Positions 25,086-32,940 of a stretch of DNA of 64,000 bases are shown piece after piece (the stretch's first letter is position 1; every line of letters starts with the position of its first letter). The translations under genes were made by a program, and so were the position numbers. Source of the stretch: Pomphorhynchus laevis (lineage: Eukaryota; Acanthocephala; Palaeacanthocephala; Echinorhynchida; Pomphorhynchidae); assembly GCA_012934845.2 (NCBI GenBank), contig WNNJ02002116.1:1-64000 (forward strand), given 5' to 3'. The notes under the pieces were generated by a model, which did not search any database, was not told where the DNA came from, and saw only the letters and a program-made list of their open reading frames with translations.

Positions 25086-25635
25086 GTGATGCATTGAAAT
25101 CGTCTTGTTGTTAGTCGTTAAATTTCATTTTGTTGATATATTTCCTGACCTCTTCGACTAACTTGTATTTTAGCTGGCTACATAAAAGCTTCAGCTATCA
25201 GGTCGCATTGCGACAGAAAGTATGGTGTCCAGACAACTCCACAGGGCGGGACTCATCAGTGGACGTCAATGTATCATTGTTTTATCGTCCCTCAGCATGC
25301 ACTATATAGACGATAAACATGGTGGTCTTCCATCAGATTGAAATAATGCATTGAAATCGTCTTGTTGTTAGTCGGTTGAATTTCATTTTGTTGAGATATT
25401 TCCGGATCTTTTCGACTAATTTGTATTTTAGCTGGCTACATAATAGTTTCAGCTATCAGGTCGCATTACGACAGAAAGCATGCTGTCCAGACAACTCCAC
25501 AGGGCGGGACTCATCAGTGGACGTCCCTGTATCGTCGTTGTTTCGTCCCTCAGTATGTATTATATTGACGATAAACATTGTGGTCTTTCATCAGATTGAA
25601 ATGATGCATTGAAATCGTTTTGTTGGTAGTCGGAG
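25086..25635 (-). repeat. Gamma-family retrozyme-like tandem array, 257-bp unit
   Basis: GCATTGAAATCGTCTTGTTG starts at 25091, 25348 and (with one change) 25606, giving two full units and a short third. Each unit carries hammerhead-type blocks on the minus strand. Unit 2 is intact and unit 1 has a mutated GAAA box. At 25635 the array joins the 3' side of a minus-strand PLE fragment, so array and PLE have the same orientation. Confidence 0.85.
25485..25549 (-). ncRNA. Hammerhead-type motif, gamma family, order B-A-C, intact core
   Basis: On the minus strand, block B is GGGAC-GAAA-CAAC...ACAGG, block A is GTCCA-CTGATGA-GTCCC, and block C is CCTGT...GTTGTC-TGGAC. Stem I is GTCCA/TGGAC and stem II is GGGAC/GTCCC. 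Stem III is ACAAC/GTTGT next to the core plus ACAGG/CCTGT further out. The cleavage triplet is GTC. Every core base of a hammerhead is present, but the strand order is not that of known types I-III. Confidence 0.75.
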
Positions 25636-25639
25636 TAGT

Positions 25640-26370
25640 AGGTATACTACTCTCACTTTTACACGAATAATTTTCTTTTAATCTAGTATTGTAGTTTCGT
25701 TCTGGTGCTTTGAAAATATTGACCTTCTTGGATTTCAAGAATTTACAACGTGACTTTCTGCACTGGTTGACTTCAACGTACTCTTTCTTATTAGATTATT
25801 TTCTTATTCCCGAGTGTACAAGTAATTTCCTAATATTGCTAAAGTTTGTGAAATATGTGACCGGTTTTTTGCTTTCATTAGGATTTATTATTGATACTTC
25901 CTTAAAAGCTCGCAATAGATCATTTGGAAGTGTTTTAAGAGCTGTGTGGAACATGGTGGATACATAGCACATACTTTTATTTGCTTCTGGATCTCTTTTC
26001 TTTTTTATTTAGAAGTGTTTGTCTACTTTGTGCTCGTGCTCTATTTATACTCTCATATATTAACCTGTTTGCATATCCTCGGTTTTGTAGGTGATAAGTA
26101 AGATTGCACATTTCAAGTACGAAGGCCTCATTAGTGGATCATATTTTCCTTGCTCTTAATGCTTCATTATATATAATATTTTTCTTTACTATTGCTGGGT
26201 GAGAGCTGTGTGTACGTATATAGGATGGAACCCACGTCGGCTTTCTTTATATCTTAGTATGCATACTTCCGTCCTTTATTTCAATGTCAATGTCTAAGAA
26301 GTTTGTGTGATAGTGATTTGTATCAATTCGTAGTATGACTTTTAAAATATAAGTATGACTTTTTTAAAAT
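25640..26370 (-). mobile_element. Penelope-like element, RT thumb to linker fragment
   Basis: Minus-strand pieces read FLDIDIEI...KDGSMHTKIYKKPTWVPSYI, then HPAIVKKNIIYNEALRARK, NLTYHLQNRGYANRLIYESI and NRARAQSRQTLL. Near 25900-25800 they give PVTYFTNFSNIRKLLVHS, and at 25738-25640 CRKSRCKFLKSKKVN and NYSCKSES. This is the order of a PLE: end of palm, thumb with the Y-R-KPT motif, and the Cys-containing linker that normally precedes the GIY-YIG endonuclease. The GIY-YIG part is replaced by the gamma array. Several frame breaks are present. The sequence differs from the PLE at 7602-8700, so it is a second family. Confidence 0.78.
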
Positions 26371-26479
26371 AAGTATGACTTTTATAAAAGAAGAAAACCA
26401 TCATAAAGTCGAGAAGTTCTTCCGTGGTGAATGATGACAAAATTTAATATAAAGTTGCAAACACTGTTGTTTTGATGAT

Positions 26480-27015
26480 CCCCAGGGCTCACTTCTGTCT
26501 CCTATCATTTATATGATAGTGACGAGGGGAGTTCTGGAGGGTCTTTTGGATAGGAACACCCACGCCATCATTTATGCGGACGACATCTCGATCGCATTTA
26601 AGAGAAATACTCTGTCGGATGCAAGGTTTGAAGGGCGAATGAAGTCTGTAATGGACATTGTTGCTCATCGCTTAGCGAAGTTTGGCTTGTCTTTAAACTC
26701 AGCGAAGAGCAATTTTGTTCATTACAGATTTCGGCGTCCTGAAAAGCACACTCGTCTCCTCGATTCTCTTCCAGGGAATCGAAAGCGTCGGGTGCGCATT
26801 CTGGGATCCGTTTTCGAACCACGTTTGCATCCTAGGTCAGATATGGCCAGGTGTTTCAAATTAGTTAGAAAAGGGCTACGTATGTTTGAAAGAGCGAGAC
26901 GATTAAATGCCGGTTTGGGTAGATGTGTAATTGTGCTCAATGCGTTTGTATTGAGCGGATTGTACTTCTACTCAAACAATCGCCCTCCAGAACAACGATA
27001 TCTATTTTTAAAACG
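26480..27015 (+). mobile_element. I/Jockey/R1-type LINE, RT fragment
   Basis: The plus strand reads DDPQGSLLSPIIYMI, then AIIYADDISIAFKRN (catalytic YADD), FGLSLNSAKSNFVHY, RVRILGSVFEP and SGLYFYSNNRPPEQRYLFLK. The spacing and the RPPEQR motif match the ORF2 at 45084-47543, so this is a diverged relative truncated at both ends. It is followed by AT-rich sequence where the frame runs on without homology. Confidence 0.85.
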
Positions 27016-27639
27016 ATTATTAATTTTAATAAATAAATTTATGAATGAAATTGAAATTAAAAATAAATTAATTAAAAAATATGTTGTTTTTTTTAATTTA
27101 AAAATCAAATGTTTTGAATAAGTTTTTGTTTATCTTGTTTGAAATTTGTTTGATTATTTTTCTAAATTTGGATGTATATATTAATTTTATATTGCGCTTG
27201 CCTACAAGTGCTTTGACAGAGAAATTAGAGAAATTAAGAAAAGTATAATTAAATGTATTATATCTTCATTTTTTTGTCATTGTTCAAATAATTTTAAGAT
27301 AATGTTACAAAATATTTTTTATTTTATTGGTAATATCAATTTTATCCAAATTTTGTTTTTCATGATGATTTTGAATTTTTATTTTAGAATTGAATTTTAG
27401 CATTTTATCATTTTTAATTTTTGTTTAAAATTCTTTCCTCGACATCCAACCAAAGAAATCTCAATCGAAACCTGCAAAAAAGAAAAAAGAAACAAAAAAG
27501 AAAAAAGAAAGGAAACTCGATTGGGGCCCCATACTTGGCTGGTGTCGAAAAAGTCAGAAAAAAAAACGAAAATATATATGAATTTTGTTTTTTTACTTTA
27601 ATAATTCATTAACGTTTTTGTTTTGATGTTGTGTGTAAG
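27016..27639. other. AT-rich sequence, nothing recognised
   Basis: Long T- and A-rich stretch with an A-rich AAAAAGAAACAAAAAAG tract near 27476-27515. No gene is supported. Confidence 0.45.
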
Positions 27640-27690
27640 CAAAAACTGAAGAAGGCATTGTGCCGAAACATTTTAAATGAATAATACTCT
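27640..27690 (+). ncRNA. Minimal hammerhead-like A-B core (CTGAAGA...GAAA)
   Basis: CTGAAGA (27646-27652) is followed by a short hairpin GGC-ATTGT-GCC and GAAAC, then CATTTTAAATG that can fold as a small stem III. Position 7 of the hammerhead core tolerates any base, so CTGAAGA is acceptable. Small hammerhead-like cores of this form are known in PLE terminal repeats. No convincing stem I partner was found. Confidence 0.35.
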
Positions 27691-27879
27691 TGTTGTATTT
27701 TTTCCTCTTTTGAATACTGATTTTTCATATATGTATATATAGATATATATAATTATATATTAATTATTAAATATATATGATGTGATATACGGTGACCGTT
27801 GTCCTGGATTTATTAAAATAAATACAGTATATCAAAATAGGTAGGTATATAAAAAATTAAACCAAGCTATATACCTACC

Positions 27880-27962
27880 TATTTTGATATATTTATGAAT
27901 CCGACAGAAACACGGATCCCAAGCTGTAGTTCAAATAACCCTATTGATACTTTCAATAAATT
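27880..27962 (+). repeat. Repeat shared in inverted orientation with 60664-60750
   Basis: About 80 bp containing AATCCGACAGAAACACGGAT and AATAACCCTATTGATACTTT. The reverse complement occurs at 60664-60750. Both copies border retrozyme-like arrays (alpha here, delta there). The stretch 27837-27900 is itself an inverted repeat built on ATATCAAAATAGGTAGGTAT. Confidence 0.8.
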
Positions 27963-28070
27963 AAATCCGATTGTGTTAAACTGTGCTCCGGGAGCAAATA
28001 AGCTTCAGTTTCATAATTGTAGATGTTGCCAAACACCGGAGTTCGATTACAAGTAGAGCAGACTTTTTTA

Positions 28071-28147
28071 TCACTCCTAGACGAGCTGACGGTAGCCGGC
28101 ACCACTCACCAGTAGGGTGAACTACCATCAGTCGTTTCGGCTGCCTT
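28071..28147 (-). ncRNA. Hammerhead-type motif, alpha unit 1, order B-A-C, one core change
   Basis: Same layout as the unit 2 motif. The A block reads CTGGTGA and the stem II strand GGTGCC mispairs. A G-T wobble appears in stem III. It is probably a decayed copy. Confidence 0.6.
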
Positions 28148-28428
28148 GTGATATATAAAAAGGCATCACCGAGAAGTTGCTAACTTAGTAGCATGGGTCT
28201 AGCCTCTTTTAACTAACCATGTGCTTTCCGTATCATCCTGATTTTATTTAACAGGAATTTTACTTGCTGTCGTCGCTTGCTTTCTCACAGGCCCCTTGGA
28301 GGATACATTTTTATAATTTTATATCCGATTGTGTTAAACTGTGCTCCGGGAGCAAATAAGCTTCAGTTTCATAATTGTAGATGTTGCCAAACACCGGAGT
28401 TCGATTACAAGTAGAGCAGACTTCCTTA

Positions 28429-28503
28429 TCACTCCTAGACGAGCTGATGGTAGCCGGCAGCACTCATCAGTAGGGTGAACTACCATCAGTCGTTTCGGCT
28501 GCC
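28429..28503 (-). ncRNA. Hammerhead-type motif, alpha unit 2, order B-A-C, intact core
   Basis: On the minus strand, block B is GGCAGCC-GAAA-CGACTGATGGTAG, block A is TTCACCCTA-CTGATGA-GTGCTGCC, and block C is CTACCATCAGCTCGTC-TAGGAGTGA. Stem III has 14 pairs with one bulged C. Stem I is TCACCCTA/TAGGAGTGA, 8 pairs with one bulged A. Stem II is GGCAGC/GCTGCC plus the closing G-C, with one bulged T. The triplet is GTC. Linkers are 0 nt between B and A and 2 nt between A and C. Confidence 0.78.
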
Positions 28504-28974
28504 TTGTGATATATAAAAAGGCATCACCGAGAAGTTGCTAACTTAGTAGCATGTGCATAGCCTCTTTTAACTAACCATGTGCTTTCCGTATCATCCTAAT
28601 TTTATTCAGCAGGAATAATAAGCTTCAGTTTTCATTATTGTAGATGTTGCCAAAGCCGAAGTTCAATTACAAGTAGAGCAGACTTCATTATCACTTCTAG
28701 ACAAGCTTTTAGTAGCCGATAGGGTGAACTACCATCAGTCGTTTTGGCTGCCTTGTGATATATTGAATAGGCATCTTCGAAAGCAAATATATTAATATAA
28801 TTCCTGGTTTAACACGCAAGCCCTTTTGAATTTTTCACCAAATTGTGAGTATTTATATTTTAAGTATATTATATATAATATAATTTTTAGTGTATTAAAT
28901 CTAAAATTTTTATCTTTTCAGTTTCCTCTGCAGAATCAAAATTATGTTATTACTTCAAAACCAACTCTCTCTAG

Positions 28975-29047
28975 ATGTCTAACAAATTTCTACTAGTGCT
29001 CGTTGTGATGTTGTGCTTTCAGATTGCATTTTTTAATGTTATCAACG
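28975..29047 (+). CDS. Putative signal-peptide first coding exon
   Basis: The ATG at 28975 opens MSNKFLLVLVVMLCFQIAFF then NVIN, an ideal hydrophobic signal peptide, ending exactly at a strong donor (CAACG|GTAAGAA, phase 1). Upstream, TTTTATCTTTTCAG (ending near 28920) is a good acceptor and AAATT|GTGAGTAT near 28846 a donor, implying a 5' UTR intron of about 75 bp. A following exon at 29276 (acceptor GTTTCAG) would end after a few codons, so the true continuation is unclear. The rest of the gene may have been disrupted by the beta insertion at 29651, or lies beyond. The product is unknown, probably a secreted or membrane protein. Confidence 0.45.
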
Positions 29048-29740
29048 GTAAGAAATCAATTTTGTTCACACTAGTGAGCATTTATTGATTGTTTGTTAAT
29101 TTTAATTTTAATTAACAAAACTTGTAAATGTTTTTACAAGTGAATTAGTAAATGTTTTTTATGAATTTAAGTGTTTTATGCGTAATTTAAAGTAAAGTTG
29201 ATTTTTTTTATTAAAAACTTTAGATAAATTTTAAATTAACTTAAATTGTTCAGTTGTTTCAATCAATGTTTCAGCCATATATAATTACGATTAGTTTGGA
29301 GGGAGCTATTTCGATCATCAGCCATATAATGGAAGCTGCTGCTTCCAATCCATGTTTTTTCTTTTGTATTTTAATGCACTTCAAAAATTGGTTTGCGCCT
29401 CTTCAAAAATGTCAACGAATTCTGTCGATATATACAAAATACTTGTTTTTAGATGCTTACTTAAATATTGTGCCCGATTTTACGCATTATAAAAGAAAAA
29501 CAAGATAATTAATTTGCTTAATTAATTCAAATTATCATTTGAATTAATTATCAAGTAAATCCTTTATACTTTGATCTTATAATAATATAATCTAATGTAT
29601 TTCAAATATTTTATAATCGAATATCTGATTGTTTGTTAACATTGTGCTTATAGAATGAACAATTGCATACACGAGCAAGTATCATCACTTGGTCGGCTTC
29701 ATCAATTAGCCTCGTGTGAATTCTTTAATCCTAGATGCAG

Positions 29741-29813
29741 CACTGTACACTACAATTAGCGTAGGTGGACCTCATCAGCAGTGAGCCTACGCCTACCTTT
29801 CGTGTTTCGGTCC
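29741..29813 (-). ncRNA. Hammerhead-type motif, beta copy 1, order B-A-C
   Basis: Block B is GGACC-GAAA-CAC...GCGTAG, block A is CACTG-CTGATGA-GGTCC, and block C is CTACGC...GTGTA-CAGTG. Stem I is CACTG/CAGTG and stem II is GGACC/GGTCC. Stem III is ACAC/GTGT at the core plus GCGTAGG/CCTACGC beyond an internal loop. The triplet is GTA. Confidence 0.75.
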
Positions 29814-30110
29814 TTTAATGATCTGCTGAAATTTTCCTCTGCTGCCTTTATGTAAAAACAAACGATACAGTTTGTAAGGAAAACATTTCCACTTGTGCAA
29901 ACTGTACGTTGTTTCCGTCTTTTGTAACAAAAAGACGGAGATAGCACTACAGTTGCCGGAAACAACCGACAATCTGTCTTTTGAATTTTCTTGACAGGAA
30001 ACCGGAATCTGCCAGGTAAATAGAATGAATAATTGCATACACGAGCGAGTATCATCATTTGGTCGGCTTCATAAATTATCCTCATGTGAATTCTTTAATC
30101 CTAGATGCAG

Positions 30111-30183
30111 CACTGTACACTACAATCAGCGTAGGTGGACCTCATCAGCAGTGAGCCTACGCCTACCTTTCGTGTTTCGGTCC
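30111..30183 (-). ncRNA. Hammerhead-type motif, beta copy 2, order B-A-C
   Basis: Same pairing as copy 1, with one base change in the loop of stem III. The core is intact. Confidence 0.75.
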
Positions 30184-30261
30184 TTTAATGATCTGCTGAA
30201 ATTGTGCTTATAAATATTTGGAATATATATAATTATAATATATATAATATATGATAATTTG

Positions 30262-30345
30262 AATTAATTAAGGAAGGATTCTGTAGCTGGTTTTCAATGC
30301 GAAAGTCACCTTGTGTGACCTAGCAACTATTCAATATATATATAC
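30262..30345 (+). repeat. Repeat shared in inverted orientation with 59926-60005
   Basis: AAGGAAGGATTCTgTAGCtG through TGTGTGACcTAGCAA is the reverse complement of 59930-60000 with a few changes. It links the alpha/beta neighbourhood with the delta neighbourhood. Confidence 0.75.
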
Positions 30346-30354
30346 TATAGTTCG

Positions 30355-30720
30355 ATTATATATAATCGAACTCCGGTTTATGGCAACATTTACAATTATA
30401 AAACTGAAGCTTATTAGCTCCCGGAGCACAGTTTAACACAATCGGATTTAATACTATATATATATAATTTAAGAGCTGAATGGTTCACACTGTTCTCCGG
30501 GAGCTTACAAGCTACAGTTGTATAATCAAGAATTTTGCCAAAAACCGGAGTTCGATTACAAGCAGAGCAGACTTCGTTATCACTCCTAGACGATCTGATG
30601 GTAGCCGGCAGCACTCATCAGTAGGGTGAACTACCATCAGTCGTTTCGGCTGCCTTGTGATATATTGAAAAGGCATCTCCGAGAATTCGCTGACGTGGTA
30701 GCATGGGCATAGCCTCTTAT
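30355..30720 (-). repeat. Alpha-family copy 4 with an inverted partial unit in front
   Basis: 30355-30452 is the reverse complement of the first 95 bp of the alpha unit (27961-28055). 30470-30720 is a direct copy of the unit. The two halves face each other head to head around 30453-30469. Confidence 0.82.
30580..30654 (-). ncRNA. Hammerhead-type motif, alpha copy 4, order B-A-C, intact core
   Basis: Identical to the unit 2 motif except that the bulged base in stem III is A in place of C (CATCAGATCGTC). GAAA, CTGATGA and GTC are all kept. Confidence 0.75.
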
Positions 30721-32039
30721 ATATAGATATAATATTACTTCTATCACTACCCTTTTCCTTTAATTTAAAATCAAAGGATAAGGCAAACCAGCAGTTCGAT
30801 TGCAAACGACTTGGCAGAATATTAAACTTATATCACTTGTATAAATTATCAGTTATAATTATATTAAATTTTCATTGTGTTAAATAGAACTAGTAGAATC
30901 TACAGTAGCCTAAAATAAAGATTGTAAATGAATAAAAAGAGTTTAAGATAATAGTCAAAAATTTAATTAAAAAAATTAAGAAATTTCTAAAAATAATAAA
31001 TTGGACTTTTATAGTAAAAATAACTTAATTTAATACCTTTTAATTTAACCTTCATATTTGCTTCTAATTATCATGACAATTTTTGAATCTTATAATTATT
31101 CCGATTTATCAAAAGTTATATGTTGGTAAATCTCAAGTTCAATCTGTCTGGTCAATCAATATTTGATTAATCAAATATTGATTGACCAGATAATAGTTGT
31201 CTCAATCAAGTCTCAATCAAGACTTTATAAAAATAGATTAATATTAAATAGATTAATATTAAATTTCAAAATTTAATATTATAATAATATAATTATTAAG
31301 GGTGAAAAAAATACTTTTCATGACGTACTGGTATAGTGAATGTTATATATAATTGATATCTTTAAATATTGTGTTACATAAAGACATTTTTAAATGTTGA
31401 TTTTAAACTAAAAAATATACTATTTTTATAAAATATACTATTTTTTTATTCAAATAATGATATACCAGACAAACACCTAGAAATTTGACAGAGAATATTG
31501 TCACGCGAAAATATAATTATGATCGCAGTAGTGATCGAAAATTTGTAATAACTAAAATTTTTGTACGTTGACGTCTCTCGATTCGTTGAATTTAAAAAAA
31601 TAGATTATTTATTGATAGAAAAACCAATAAATATGACGAAATTTAATGAAATATTTAAATATTTAAGTCATATTTACATTAAATAATGGAATTATTTATT
31701 ATAATAAATAATTATATTTATTATATTCTTGAAAATATCACATTTTGTAGAATCATCAGTGCCCGGAAGAAACATGCTTCGCTAACTGAAACAATTTCGC
31801 TATTAATTTATTATATAATCTGCATTGCATAGGGAAAACAATAAAATTTATGTTTTCTGGACAATATAATATTTACTATATCATTGATTATGTAGTGACT
31901 AATTGTATTTGATTTTGCAGATATTAAAATTTATTAATACATTTTTGTATTGATGGTTACAATAAAAATATCATCAAACGAAAATTTTTTATGGATGGAT
32001 AATAAATATACTTTATATTAAAATATAATACTAGATAAT
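30721..32039. other. AT-rich intergenic stretch
   Basis: No gene is seen. It contains the 44-bp perfect palindrome listed separately and otherwise low-complexity AT sequence. Confidence 0.45.
31147..31190. repeat. 44-bp perfect palindrome
   Basis: 22-bp arms beginning TCTGGTCAATCAATATTTGA with no spacer. There is no coding content. Confidence 0.9.
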
Positions 32040-32940
32040 CAAATTAAATCAGAGAAAATACGTCATTAGCACGTATTAGACCCTTTTGCGATTTTAGGTC
32101 TAGCAATAGGAGCCGAAAACTGATCACATAGCAATTCTTCCTGATGATCTCTAATCCTTATTCTAAAACAATGTCTGTTATTTATCAGTCATTAGCATGC
32201 ATTTGGCTTCGCCGCTGTGTGGGGTCGAGCAATATGTGCTAAACCTGATAGCATAGCAGTTCCTCCTGATGACCTCTTATCCTTATTCTGATACAACGTC
32301 TGTTATTAGTCAAATTATAAAAATTGACATTATTTTAAATTTCGATTTTAAATTTAATTTGATATAAATTATAAAAATCTTAAATAACAATTATTTATTA
32401 AATAATGTTATCTGATGACCTCTAATTCTTATTCTGATACAACTTCCGTTATTTATTAGTCAATTTATAAAAATTATCTTTTATTTTAAATTTTAATTTT
32501 TTATTTTAATTTGATTTAAATTATAGAAAATCTAAAAACAATTTATTTTATTATTTAATTATTAAATTTCGTATATTAGAATAAGATACTAGATAGTTTT
32601 ATCAGAGGAAATACATCATTAGCATGTATTTTGCCCCGCTGCTATGTTGGGTAGAGGAGTTAGAGCCCGAAACCTGATAGCATAGCAGTTCCTCCTGATG
32701 ACCTCTTATCCTTATTCTGATACAACGTCTGTTATTAGTCAAATTATAAAAATTGGCATTATTTTTAATTTCGATTTTAAATTTAACTTGATATAAATTA
32801 TAAAAATCTTAAATAACAATTATTTATTATTTGTAATCATATATTATTTAATTATTAAATTTTGATTTTGCATTATAATTTTTCAATTTATATTTATATT
32901 AAATACGTAAACTCAGTTAGCTGATTCGATTTATTACATA
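32040..32940 (+). repeat. Zeta-family PLE terminal-repeat-like array, about 3-4 units
   Basis: The segment CTCCTGATGAcCTCTtATCCTTATTCTGATACAACGTCTG-type sequence recurs at about 32138, 32260, 32410 and 32690. AT-rich tails end with ACTCAGTTAGCTGATTCGAT at about 32910-32928. Same unit as 7360-7700 and 57440-57725 in opposite orientation. The units are head-to-tail and carry C-B-A ordered hammerhead blocks. Confidence 0.8.
32634..32705 (+). ncRNA. Hammerhead-type motif, zeta family, order C-B-A
   Basis: Block C is CGCTGCTATGTTGGGTA-GAGGAG, block B is GCCC-GAAA-CCTGATAGCATAGCAG, and block A is TTCCTC-CTGATGA-CCTCT. Stem I is TCCTC/GAGGA. Stem III is ATAGCAG/CTGCTAT plus ACCTGA/TTGGGT with wobble pairs. 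Stem II is weak (CTCT/AGAG set off from the core). C-B-A is a rotation of B-A-C. Confidence 0.6.

Larger units (their letters stand above)
27963..28800 (-). repeat. Alpha-family retrozyme-like tandem array, 358-bp unit
   Basis: ATCCGATTGTGTTAAACTG begins at 27965 and again at 28323, giving a 358-bp period. A third, truncated unit starts at 28617 (AATAAGCTTCAG). Units 1 and 2 are nearly identical. Each has a hammerhead-type region on the minus strand. Unit 2 is intact, unit 1 has CTGGTGA in place of CTGATGA, and unit 3 has lost block A. A fourth copy lies at 30470-30720. Confidence 0.88.
29641..30212 (-). repeat. Beta-family retrozyme-like insertion with 12-bp target-site duplication
   Basis: A 370-bp unit starts at 29651 and again at 30021 (TAGAATGAAcAATTGCATAC). 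The second copy is partial, making about one and a half units. The direct repeat ATTGTGCTTATA flanks it at 29641-29652 and 30201-30212. Multimeric length plus a target-site duplication is what retroposition of a tandem or circular RNA would leave. Each unit holds an intact hammerhead-type region on the minus strand. Confidence 0.82.

Noticed and set aside
28429-28503. A normal type II hammerhead within one alpha unit
   Set aside because: I first tried stem II open with stems I and III as nested hairpins between GAAA and CTGATGA. The GTAG/CTAC hairpin gives no valid cleavage triplet. The downstream block C pairs far better and gives GTC, so the B-A-C reading is preferred.
29756-30085. Minus-strand frame of 109 residues
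   Set aside because: It runs through the beta retrozyme-like unit, and no protein family is recognised. The repeat explains the open frame.
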